Assembly (NCBI GenBank): GCA_036653075.1
Contig: JAVVUQ010000004.1
Span: 1 to 42,378, forward strand
Reading direction: 5' to 3'
Origin: JAVVUQ01 sp036653075
GTDB lineage: Bacteria > Bacillota > Clostridia > Christensenellales > CAG-314
DNA: 42,378 nucleotides
A program made the translations under genes and the position numbers. A model generated the notes under the pieces. The model saw only the letters and a list, made by a program, of their open reading frames with translations. It ran no database searches and was not told where the DNA came from. This document shows, one piece after another, positions 34,232-41,837 of the stretch (its first letter is position 1; every line of letters starts with the position of its first letter).

Positions 34232-35155
34232 TTATTTAATTACTGTTCCGCTTTTGCCGTCGATTGCATTTTTCACGTTAGTTAAAGCGGCAATAATAGC
34301 TTGATGTCCGCTGCGTTTTACAAAATCTATTGCGGCTTGAACCTTAGGTAACATACTTCCTTTGCCAAATTGGTCTTGTTTTATATATTCTTCCGCTTCA
34401 GTCACTGTTAAGGTGTCTAAATTACGTTGTGATGGTTTGCCAAAATCGATAGCTACTTTATCTACTTCAGTTAAAATAATCAATTTATCAGCATTTATTA
34501 GTTCGGCAATTTTTGCGCTCGCAAAATCTTTATCAATAACAGCTGCAACGCCCTCCAAAATATCGCCTTTTTTAATTACTGGAATGCCGCCGCCGCCAAC
34601 TGTAATAACTACGCTTCCGTTATTAAGGAGCGCTGTTACCGCTTCTTTTTCCACTATGTCTATCGGTTTAGGCGATGGAACGACTCTCCTAAACCCTCTA
34701 TTCGCTATTTCCGTAATTATGTATCCTTTTTGGCTCTTTAATTCTTCCGCCTTTTCTTTTGTGTAAAACGCTCCTATTGGTTTAGTTGGATTTAAAAACG
34801 CTTTATCGTTTTCTTCCACCACTACCTGTGTAATAAGCGTTACAACTGTTTTACATATATTCCGTCTTTTGAGTTCTGTTCCTAATGCGTTTTGCAAATG
34901 GTAGCCAATATACCCTTGGCTCATTGCGCCGCATTCTGGAAAATCCATAGCTGGCGTTTGTTCAACGGAATTAGCCGACGTATCAAACGCTAAATTTATC
35001 ATTCCCACTTGCGGACCGTTTCCGTGCGTCACCACAAGCTCATTTCCCGCTTCTACTAAATCAGCAAGCGCCGCCGCTGTACCTACTACAATATTTTTTT
35101 GTTCTTCTGGCGTGCTGCCTAACGCATTTCCACCTAATGCCACTACTATTCGCAT
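34232..35155 (-). CDS. arcC: Carbamate kinase
   Basis: This enzyme makes ATP from carbamoyl phosphate and ADP, releasing ammonia and CO2; it is the energy-yielding step of arginine/citrulline breakdown. The 307-residue length matches the family. Motifs include VVALGGNALG at the N-terminus, VVTHGNGPQVG (about 42-52), PAMDFPECGAMSQGYIGYHLQ, and the C-terminal nucleotide-site segment LTEVDKVAIDFGKP...FGKGSMLPKVQAAIDFV. GGAGAGGA precedes the ATG. It follows arcB by 90 bp containing a hairpin, which may lower its expression relative to arcB. It is the last gene of the leftward arginine/ornithine block. Confidence 0.97.
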   Translation of the reverse strand: MRIVVALGGNALGSTPEEQKNIVVGTAAALADLVEAGNELVVTHGNGPQVGMINLAFDTSANSVEQTPAMDFPECGAMSQGYIGYHLQNALGTELKRRNICKTVVTLITQVVVEENDKAFLNPTKPIGAFYTKEKAEELKSQKGYIITEIANRGFRRVVPSPKPIDIVEKEAVTALLNNGSVVITVGGGGIPVIKKGDILEGVAAVIDKDFASAKIAELINADKLIILTEVDKVAIDFGKPSQRNLDTLTVTEAEEYIKQDQFGKGSMLPKVQAAIDFVKRSGHQAIIAALTNVKNAIDGKSGTVIK

Positions 35156-35206
35156 ATTTCCTCTCCTGCTTATATTTCTTTTTTAATTATGACGATTTTG
35201 ATTATA

Positions 35207-35236
35207 TTGGAACGCTTTTATGTTAAAGCGTTCCAA
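35207..35236 (-). terminator. Hairpin between arcB and arcC
   Basis: TTGGAACGCTTT (35207-35218) pairs perfectly with AAAGCGTTCCAA (35225-35236). It lies 10 bp past the arcB stop. On the minus strand no strong T run follows (TATAATC), so it may be a partial terminator or an mRNA-stabilising stem. Confidence 0.6.
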
Positions 35237-35245
35237 ATAACATTA

Positions 35246-36235
35246 CTATTTTCCTAAAGTTGCTACCATAACAGCTTTAATTGTGTGCATTCTATTTTCA
35301 GCTTCATCAAACACTTTTGAATGTTTGCTTCTAAATACTTCGTCGGTAACTTCCATTTCTGTAATTCCATGCTTTTCGTAAATATCTTTGCCTACTGCTG
35401 TTTCAATGTCGTGGAACGCTGGCAAACAATGTAAGAAAATAACATCAGGATTCTTTGTCGCTTTTAACATATCCATTGTAACACGATAAGGTGTGAGTTG
35501 CTTAATGCGTTCTTCAAACTGCGCTTCTTCACCCATACTTACCCAAACATCTGTATAAACAGCGTCCGCTCCCTCTACATCTTTCATATCTTCGGTAAAG
35601 TGTAAGCTTCCACCTGTTACTTTGCATAACTCTAACATTTCAGCTACAAGTTTCGGGTCGGGGAATAATTCCTTTGGCGCTAACGCTACAAATGACATAC
35701 CCATCTTAGCGCAACCTATCATAAGAGAGTTACCCATATTATTACGAGCGTCTCCTGCATAAACAAGCTTAACTTTTGATAACGGTTTATCTACAAACTC
35801 TCTAATTGTCATAAAATCAGCTAATATTTGTGTTGGATGATATAAATCGGTTAAACCATTCCATACTGGAACACCACTAAATTTTGCTAAATCTTCTACT
35901 ACCGTTTGCTTAAATCCTCTGTATTCAATACCATCATAAAACCGCCCAAGTACCTTTGCTGTATCTTCTAAACTTTCTTTTTTGCCCATTTGGCTATTAG
36001 ATAAAAATGTTACGTGCGCTCCTTCGTCTAATGCGCCCACTTCAAATGCGCAACGTGTGCGTGTGCTTGTTTTGTCGAATAACAAAACTATATTTTTCCC
36101 TTCCAAAGAATTACCTTTAATTCCCATACGCTTTTTAACTTTTAAATCGTGCGCTAAATCAAGCATAAACATAATTTCTTCAGGTGTGAAATCCTTTAAC
36201 GTTAGAAAACTGCGTCCTTTTAAATTTACTGGCAT
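35246..36235 (-). CDS. arcB: Ornithine carbamoyltransferase
   Basis: This enzyme interconverts ornithine + carbamoyl phosphate and citrulline + phosphate. The 329-residue protein has the carbamoyl-phosphate site STRTRCAFE (about 56-64), the conserved HPTQILADF block, and the ornithine/catalytic site HCLPAFHD with Cys near 272. Pairing with carbamate kinase and with ornithine-fermentation genes indicates the catabolic direction (arcB) rather than arginine synthesis (argF); the sequence alone does not separate the two. AAGGAG precedes the ATG. No arginine deiminase gene is in the window, so citrulline must come from a gene elsewhere or from outside. Confidence 0.95.
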   Translation of the reverse strand: MPVNLKGRSFLTLKDFTPEEIMFMLDLAHDLKVKKRMGIKGNSLEGKNIVLLFDKTSTRTRCAFEVGALDEGAHVTFLSNSQMGKKESLEDTAKVLGRFYDGIEYRGFKQTVVEDLAKFSGVPVWNGLTDLYHPTQILADFMTIREFVDKPLSKVKLVYAGDARNNMGNSLMIGCAKMGMSFVALAPKELFPDPKLVAEMLELCKVTGGSLHFTEDMKDVEGADAVYTDVWVSMGEEAQFEERIKQLTPYRVTMDMLKATKNPDVIFLHCLPAFHDIETAVGKDIYEKHGITEMEVTDEVFRSKHSKVFDEAENRMHTIKAVMVATLGK

Positions 36236-36328
36236 AATTTTTTCTCCTTATTATTATAATTATTATTAGTTTTTTATTATTTTTGTAATTTATTGCTTTC
36301 GCTGTTTTATTGCATTTGTTTTATTTTT

Positions 36329-36374
36329 CTATTTATTTTTGTTGTTTTAATCTATTTATTTTTGTTGTTTTAAT
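36329..36374. repeat. Tandem repeat, 23-nt unit, 2 copies
   Basis: CTATTTATTTTTGTTGTTTT plus AAT occurs at 36329-36351 and 36352-36374, exactly repeated, between orr and arcB. Confidence 0.9.
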
Positions 36375-36465
36375 CTGTTATTTTTATCTTAAGTTTATTT
36401 ATTTTGTATCAATATCTAATCAATTTTATTAAGATATTCGTATTTTTTTGTTACTTATCTATGTA

Positions 36466-37533
36466 TTAATAATACTTTCTACCAACATACTCGCTTGTAA
36501 ACGCGCGCATTGTCGCAGCGTAATTTAAATAAAACATTACTTTCGAGCCTACCGCTATATCTTTGATTTTATTAACATTTAATAATAAATGGTCGCTGCT
36601 TGCTCCTATTATTTTAATATCTTTATCAATTGGCGTCAATCCGTCCACCTCAATATCTTGCATTCCGATAGCGCATATCGCTCTTTTCATTATTCCTTCA
36701 TCAACGTATTCAATAACTTCGCCAAAAGCGTTTTTGCCTCGTTTACCTTCTGGCATAGAGGGCTTTTCTTTTAATTCAATTACTTCCGCTGTTAATGTAA
36801 CCACATCGTCAAAAGCGCCGTCAATTTTATTTCCGTCTACCGTTTCTACGCCACGAATAAGCGATTCTCCAAAACGAAAATTGTTTACGTCTTCAGGCAT
36901 TTCGCCTTTAAATAACATTGGTATCGCTGATGAATTACCCCCCGAAAGTATGCCGATTTTTATATTAAACGCTTTTTCAATACGCTTTTTTTCGTCAACT
37001 AATTTCGTCATTGTTTCAACAGTCGGTATTATCGAGCCATAACAGGTTAAGTTTGCGCCAATTCCATATAGGTTTAAGCCTTTGCTGTTTATTATGTACG
37101 CAATCGCTTCATTTATCGCAGCCGTATCTTTATAAAAAATACCCTCTCTTAAATCGCCAATATCTATCATTAACACTACGCTATGCTTTTTACCCAACTT
37201 AACGCTCTCGTCATTTAATGCTTTTAACGTAGCTATTTCACTGTTTAAACTTATATCAGCCACTTCAACCGTCTCTTTTGCCTCGCTTATGCTTGGTAAT
37301 CGTATCAACAATTTTGGTTTATTCGTTTTAAACCTATTTAAATTTATTAATCTTGAATCAGCGTAAAATGCAAAATCTAAATCATCAATCGCTTCTATCA
37401 GTTTAGAATCTCCGCCAAATACTTTTGTCACAAATCCTACCGTCGCTTTGCTTTTTAAACATAAATCAATAAGCAACTGAGCATTGCTTCTGAGTTTTTG
37501 TAAATCAATATTCATCCTTGGGTATTTCACCAT
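36466..37533 (-). CDS. orr: Ornithine racemase (alanine racemase-like PLP enzyme)
   Basis: This 355-residue PLP enzyme of the alanine-racemase fold type matches the alanine/ornithine racemase family. Orr converts L-ornithine to D-ornithine, the substrate of the aminomutase. The PLP lysine is expected at Lys37 in GFVTKVFGG, and the barrel continues through VVLMIDIGDLREGIFY, NLTCYGSIIPT and GGNSSAIPML. The short N-terminal form MVKYPRMNIDLQKLRSNAQ is typical of this family and lacks features of biosynthetic Alr. The assignment is supported strongly by its position in the same-strand cluster with oraS, oraE and ortB. AGGAG precedes the ATG. A broad-specificity amino-acid racemase is the alternative. 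Confidence 0.9.
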   Translation of the reverse strand: MVKYPRMNIDLQKLRSNAQLLIDLCLKSKATVGFVTKVFGGDSKLIEAIDDLDFAFYADSRLINLNRFKTNKPKLLIRLPSISEAKETVEVADISLNSEIATLKALNDESVKLGKKHSVVLMIDIGDLREGIFYKDTAAINEAIAYIINSKGLNLYGIGANLTCYGSIIPTVETMTKLVDEKKRIEKAFNIKIGILSGGNSSAIPMLFKGEMPEDVNNFRFGESLIRGVETVDGNKIDGAFDDVVTLTAEVIELKEKPSMPEGKRGKNAFGEVIEYVDEGIMKRAICAIGMQDIEVDGLTPIDKDIKIIGASSDHLLLNVNKIKDIAVGSKVMFYLNYAATMRAFTSEYVGRKYY

Positions 37534-37615
37534 TGTTATTCTCCTAAATTAACTGTTTAACCACTTAAATTCTTATTCTTATTTCATTATACTTTTAATC
37601 TTGTTTAAATCTTAT

Positions 37616-38977
37616 TTAATCTATATTCAAGCTCTTTTTCAAAAGTTTAATCGCCGCTTCTGGATACGTTTTACTCATTACGCCTACGCTCGCCATAATA
37701 TAGTCATTATCATACAGAATTTTCACGCTTTCTATTTTTGGATATAACATTGAACCATTTACGTTTACGTCGGCTAATTTTTGCATTATTTTATCTCTTG
37801 ATTTAAGTTTTGTCAATGCGCCGCCCGTTGCGATGATATACTTAATTTTTGATAAATCTTTCCCTTCTGCGTATACCTGTCTGCCATTTGAACCATATAT
37901 TGTTCGCAACTGTCCCACGTGCCTTTTTATTGCGGTTTCTCCAGCCATAATAGCAAGCTCTGTTACAAAATTTATTTCATCTTCACTTGTTGGAAGGGGC
38001 TTTATTTCTTTTAAGCATTTTTCTATGTCTAAACCCGTTTGTTTAATTCGTCTTTCATCAAATAATTTTGCCACACTTTTCGCATTTACATACACGCCTA
38101 AATCACCTTCCACAGTACGCTTAAATTTCGGTTCGGGATATAAACTAATAGCCGCTATTTCATCGCTGCCCTCTGTTGCGGAATGTACGTCTGTCGTTGC
38201 GCCGCCTATATCTATCGTAACACAATCGCCAATTGCTTTATATAATAACTGCGTCGCTTCCATTACCGCTCCCGGCGTTGGAATAATCGCTCCGCTTACT
38301 CTTTCTCGTATATGTTCCATTCCTTGCGCTTTTACTATATGTTCAGTGAAAACTTCGTGTATTATCTTTCTTGTAGGTTCAATATTTAATAAATCCAATT
38401 TAGGATATACATTTTCAACAATATAACACTTTATTCCACTTTCTTGAAATATACTTTCAATTTGTCTTACACATTGCACATTTCCTGCATATATTACGGG
38501 GGGCTTTATCTTCAATTTACATAACATCATTGCGTTGTGTATTTGCGTTTCACGCTCTCCATAATCTGTCCCACCTGCAAGCAGTATTAATTTCGGCTGT
38601 ATTTCTTCAATATCTGCCAAATCATACTCGTTTAACTTTCCCGCAGTTGCGTGACATATCACCCCTCCTGCGCCCAATGCGGCTTCCTTAGCCGCCTTAA
38701 CCGTCATATCATACACTAATCCGTGCACAGTCATCTTCAATCCGCCCGCAGCAGACGAGGTTGCAAACATTTCACAATATTCAATCTTATCTGTTTGTAA
38801 GCTTTTAGCTAAATTCTCAGTAGCTTGCTCTAATCCTATTCGTACATCTCCCTTTTCTACGCTTGTAGCAGCAAATCCACTCCCCACATACTTTGGATCG
38901 TTTCCTTTAACTCCATTAAACGCATTTACTATCGTCGTTGTACTTCCTATTTCCGCTATGAGTAATTCTATCTTCAT
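37616..38977 (-). CDS. GlmL/MutL-family ATPase, probable OraSE reactivating factor
   Basis: This 453-residue protein belongs to the actin-like ATPase family GlmL/MutL, found beside B12-dependent glutamate and ornithine mutases. Nucleotide-site motifs are AEIGSTTT at the start (8-15) and VTIDIGGATTDVHS (about 269-282), plus IIATGGALT near 390. The family is thought to reactivate the mutase by exchanging damaged cobalamin (established by analogy with diol-dehydratase reactivases, not proven here). Its position between oraE and orr on the same strand supports a role with OraSE. Despite the name it is unrelated to the DNA mismatch-repair MutL. An AAGGG ribosome-binding site precedes the ATG. Confidence 0.9.
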   Translation of the reverse strand: MKIELLIAEIGSTTTIVNAFNGVKGNDPKYVGSGFAATSVEKGDVRIGLEQATENLAKSLQTDKIEYCEMFATSSAAGGLKMTVHGLVYDMTVKAAKEAALGAGGVICHATAGKLNEYDLADIEEIQPKLILLAGGTDYGERETQIHNAMMLCKLKIKPPVIYAGNVQCVRQIESIFQESGIKCYIVENVYPKLDLLNIEPTRKIIHEVFTEHIVKAQGMEHIRERVSGAIIPTPGAVMEATQLLYKAIGDCVTIDIGGATTDVHSATEGSDEIAAISLYPEPKFKRTVEGDLGVYVNAKSVAKLFDERRIKQTGLDIEKCLKEIKPLPTSEDEINFVTELAIMAGETAIKRHVGQLRTIYGSNGRQVYAEGKDLSKIKYIIATGGALTKLKSRDKIMQKLADVNVNGSMLYPKIESVKILYDNDYIMASVGVMSKTYPEAAIKLLKKSLNID

Positions 38978-39016
38978 TTTATCCCTTTATTATAACATTT
39001 TAAACTTATATTTTTA

Positions 39017-39101
39017 ATTTCTATACTTTATATTTAAATTTCTAAACTTTATATTTGAATTTCTATAACTTTATATTTAAATTTCTATACTTTATATTTG
39101 A
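39017..39101. repeat. Tandem repeat, 21-22-nt unit, 4 copies
   Basis: ATTTCTATACTTTATATTTA-type units begin at 39017, 39038, 39059 and 39081, with alternating AAAC/ATAAC changes. They lie between oraE and the GlmL-like gene. Confidence 0.9.
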
Positions 39102-39181
39102 TTTTTTGAATTTTTGTAACTATATTTTATAATTATATGCAATAAAGTAGAGTTTATATTAATTGAAATTTATGTAAATGT

Positions 39182-39213
39182 CAAGGGAAAGCCTATTAAA
39201 TGGCGTTCCCTTG
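39182..39213 (-). terminator. Hairpin after oraE
   Basis: CAAGGGAA (39182-39189) pairs with TTCCCTTG (39206-39213), extended inside by GCC/GGC (39191-39193 and 39202-39204). It lies about 60 bp past the oraE stop. There is only a weak T-rich tail, so readthrough into the GlmL-like gene is possible. Confidence 0.55.
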
Positions 39214-39271
39214 CTAATTATTAATAATTTCTAACCTTTAAAATTGATAAAACTATAAATAATAAATTTGT

Positions 39272-41473
39272 TTATTTATTTTCTCTTTTTAAGCGTTCTT
39301 TAACAAGGAAGGTTGCGACGTTGTTGCCGTGAGTGCCTCTGCCGAAACCTGCGTCTGCGCCACTTTTAACAGCTTGGTCGTTATCGATTTGAGTGCCGCC
39401 TGCTGCAAAGATAATTTTGTCACGAATGCCAATTTCTTTTGCATAGTGGTCGATATTAGAGATATTCTTATAGTGAATGTTATCGTGGCTAATAATAGTG
39501 CTGGCTAAGATTACGTCTGCGTTACATTCAACTGCGGCGTTAACTAATTTTTCAACTGGAACGCTTGTGCCAAGGTAGACTACTTTAATTCCATACTTTT
39601 CAATTCCGCCGTGTTTAATGTCGATAATTTCTCTAAGTCCTACGCTATGTTCGTCTTCGCCTACCGTACCGCAAACAACTGTCATTGGTTCACGTTCTAT
39701 TTCACTTCTTAGGTATTCGTCGCTATAAACTTCTAACGGCTTTGGAATAACCAAAGTATTTAAATCTATATCAAAATCTACCTTTCCTTTGATTTCTACT
39801 CGAGTGCCTTCTGCTTCGTGCATAATTTCACGGTTTATAACTACAACATCTTTAAGTCCCATACGCTTTCCTATTTCCATAGCTGCAGCTTCCGCAACAA
39901 GTTGAGAAAGTGGGAAAAACATTGTCATCATAACGATGCCATCAGCCAACCATTCCATTTCTGGTTTAATTAAATTGGTATTGCGATATTTTTCATTTTC
40001 TTTCATTCTTTCGTTTACGTTATCCGTATCGTCTAATTCGTCGATATAGATAATTTTTTCAGGATTTTCGAGGGTGCAACCGCCAATATAATCAGATGGA
40101 TTGCCACCGCCGTACTGTTCAACGTTATTATATCCAAAGTGCGCTGTAACTGGAGCAAAATAATCTTTTTCACGTTTAAATACTGTGCCTGCGCCTACTC
40201 CGCCTTTGATATCACGAGCAATTCCGTCTCCGTTACGTTCTGGATACATTCCGCTATCTACGAACATACCTTCTTCAACAGCTTTGAAGTAACCGCCCAT
40301 TTTTATCATTTCTTCTAAGAATAATACAGCTCTTTCCTTTAATTCCCTTGCTTTTGTTCTTAAATAGCCATCTTTTTTTAATTCTACCATATCCATAAGG
40401 CCATCTAATCCTATTAAAGTTTGTTTTGCTGTATCGCAAGCTTCGATATTATAAATATGCCAAGGAACATTTCTGCCTTCATCTGGCGTAATTGTAGATT
40501 GAATATCTGCGCTTGTTAATTTGCTTATCAAAATATTCATTACGTGTGTAACTGTTGCGTCACGAGTACTGCTTTCAATATATTTAGTATTCATTTGCGC
40601 GCGCATTCTGTAACCAGTAAACAAATCTCTCAAAGCTACTGCATACGGTAAGTCCATATGGAGCGTAGGTCCGGGAGTTGCTGTTGGCGGAACGGTTGAC
40701 AAACAAATATTTTCTTTTTTAATTCCAACCTTATAGGAAAATAGCGCATTTATTGCGTGTTGAACCATAAGTTCAGGCATAACTTTCCAAGCTTCTCTTG
40801 CGGTAGCGTTAGCGTTGTGCGCTCCGTCAATTTGCGCCATATCTGCCCAAGCGATGAGTTTTTTACTTTCGCAAGCGTCCACAAAGGAGCGAACAGCGTT
40901 TATATTTCTATATATAACGTTATATTGCGGGTCTTGATGAACGCCGTTTACGCCTTCTTCTGCGAACATTACGGCTATATCTGGTCCTGCAACGCCTGAA
41001 ACATAACTATGATAATTAATTGGACGTCCAACTTCTTTTTCAATTAAATCCAACGCCTTTCTTTCAGCTCTAACCTGTTTTCTTGTAATTGGAACGCCGC
41101 CGCTTCCTTGAGGCGTACCTTCAATAAGTCCATCAAAGTGCGATTGCCCTGCCGTTCTAATAACCATAATATGATCGGCTCCGTGATGCGCAGCCATTCT
41201 CATACGTCTAATGTCGTCTTCAAAACGTCCTGACGCAATTTCAGTAGTTATTACTGGAATTGGTTGCGGATCAATATTATTAAAATAATGCGCAGTTTGT
41301 AATCCTATGCTTTGCTTTAATGGTTCGCTTATTTCTTTATAATCAAAGGGAGAAACTGTTTGATTTTCAGCTATTTTTCTCCACGTCCAACCGTGACGTT
41401 GAGGATGGTAGTGTTCTAAATCTTTTAGTATCTCTTTAACGTCAATCTTTTCTTCGTTTTTTAATGTATACAT
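39272..41473 (-). CDS. oraE: D-ornithine 4,5-aminomutase, large subunit
   Basis: OraE, with OraS, moves the terminal amino group of D-ornithine to give 2,4-diaminopentanoate, using adenosylcobalamin and PLP. The 733-residue length matches the clostridial enzyme. The N-terminal two thirds form a TIM barrel (for example VIRTAGQSHFDGLIEGTPQG and HSYVSGVAGPDIAVMFAEEG). The C-terminal Rossmann domain has the cobalamin motif DEHSVG with axial His609, and the PLP lysine is expected at Lys620 in IDIKHGG. These are nine residues below His618 and Lys629 of the characterised C. sticklandii enzyme, a consistent offset. Further cobalamin-site blocks are LASTIISHDNIHYKN and FAAGGTQID. AGGAGGG precedes the ATG, 13 bp after oraS. 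Confidence 0.97.
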   Translation of the reverse strand: MYTLKNEEKIDVKEILKDLEHYHPQRHGWTWRKIAENQTVSPFDYKEISEPLKQSIGLQTAHYFNNIDPQPIPVITTEIASGRFEDDIRRMRMAAHHGADHIMVIRTAGQSHFDGLIEGTPQGSGGVPITRKQVRAERKALDLIEKEVGRPINYHSYVSGVAGPDIAVMFAEEGVNGVHQDPQYNVIYRNINAVRSFVDACESKKLIAWADMAQIDGAHNANATAREAWKVMPELMVQHAINALFSYKVGIKKENICLSTVPPTATPGPTLHMDLPYAVALRDLFTGYRMRAQMNTKYIESSTRDATVTHVMNILISKLTSADIQSTITPDEGRNVPWHIYNIEACDTAKQTLIGLDGLMDMVELKKDGYLRTKARELKERAVLFLEEMIKMGGYFKAVEEGMFVDSGMYPERNGDGIARDIKGGVGAGTVFKREKDYFAPVTAHFGYNNVEQYGGGNPSDYIGGCTLENPEKIIYIDELDDTDNVNERMKENEKYRNTNLIKPEMEWLADGIVMMTMFFPLSQLVAEAAAMEIGKRMGLKDVVVINREIMHEAEGTRVEIKGKVDFDIDLNTLVIPKPLEVYSDEYLRSEIEREPMTVVCGTVGEDEHSVGLREIIDIKHGGIEKYGIKVVYLGTSVPVEKLVNAAVECNADVILASTIISHDNIHYKNISNIDHYAKEIGIRDKIIFAAGGTQIDNDQAVKSGADAGFGRGTHGNNVATFLVKERLKRENK

Positions 41474-41486
41474 TATTGCCCTCCTT

Positions 41487-41837
41487 TTAAAACAGCGTAA
41501 CCGCTATATCCCACAATTTTCCGTCAGCAAGTTGTAAACCCGTTTCACGTAAATCTTTGTTTAAATGTTTGGACGTTTTATATACAACATTGCCTGCGCC
41601 ATGTCCCATTAGCGCATTCTTCATACAGTTATCCACTATCGCTTTAGCCTCTAAAGAGGAAAATCCCATTCTTAAAAGTACGCTTCTTTCGATAGCTGGC
41701 GAAGTATTTTCTTTTCCTAAGTCAATGAGCGGTTCAATTAATTTGTCCGTCAAGCTCCAAAAATAATCTTTAAGTTGCTCCTCCGTCATATCATTTAAAT
41801 GCGCGCGTTGCTCCTCATAATTATCTACTCTTTTCAT
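41487..41837 (-). CDS. oraS: D-ornithine 4,5-aminomutase, small subunit
   Basis: OraS is the small, cofactor-free partner that completes the aminomutase with OraE. The 116-residue protein has the family pattern: RVDNYEEQRAHLNDMTEEQLKDYFW at the N-terminus, LLRMGFSSLEAKAIVDNCMKN in the middle and a GHGAGNVVYKTSKHLNKDLRETGLQLADG end. The start codon overlaps the ortB stop as ATGA, so the two are translationally coupled; GGGAG lies inside the end of ortB. The oraE gene follows after 13 bp. Length and order agree with known clostridial ornithine-degradation clusters. Confidence 0.95.
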   Translation of the reverse strand: MKRVDNYEEQRAHLNDMTEEQLKDYFWSLTDKLIEPLIDLGKENTSPAIERSVLLRMGFSSLEAKAIVDNCMKNALMGHGAGNVVYKTSKHLNKDLRETGLQLADGKLWDIAVTLF

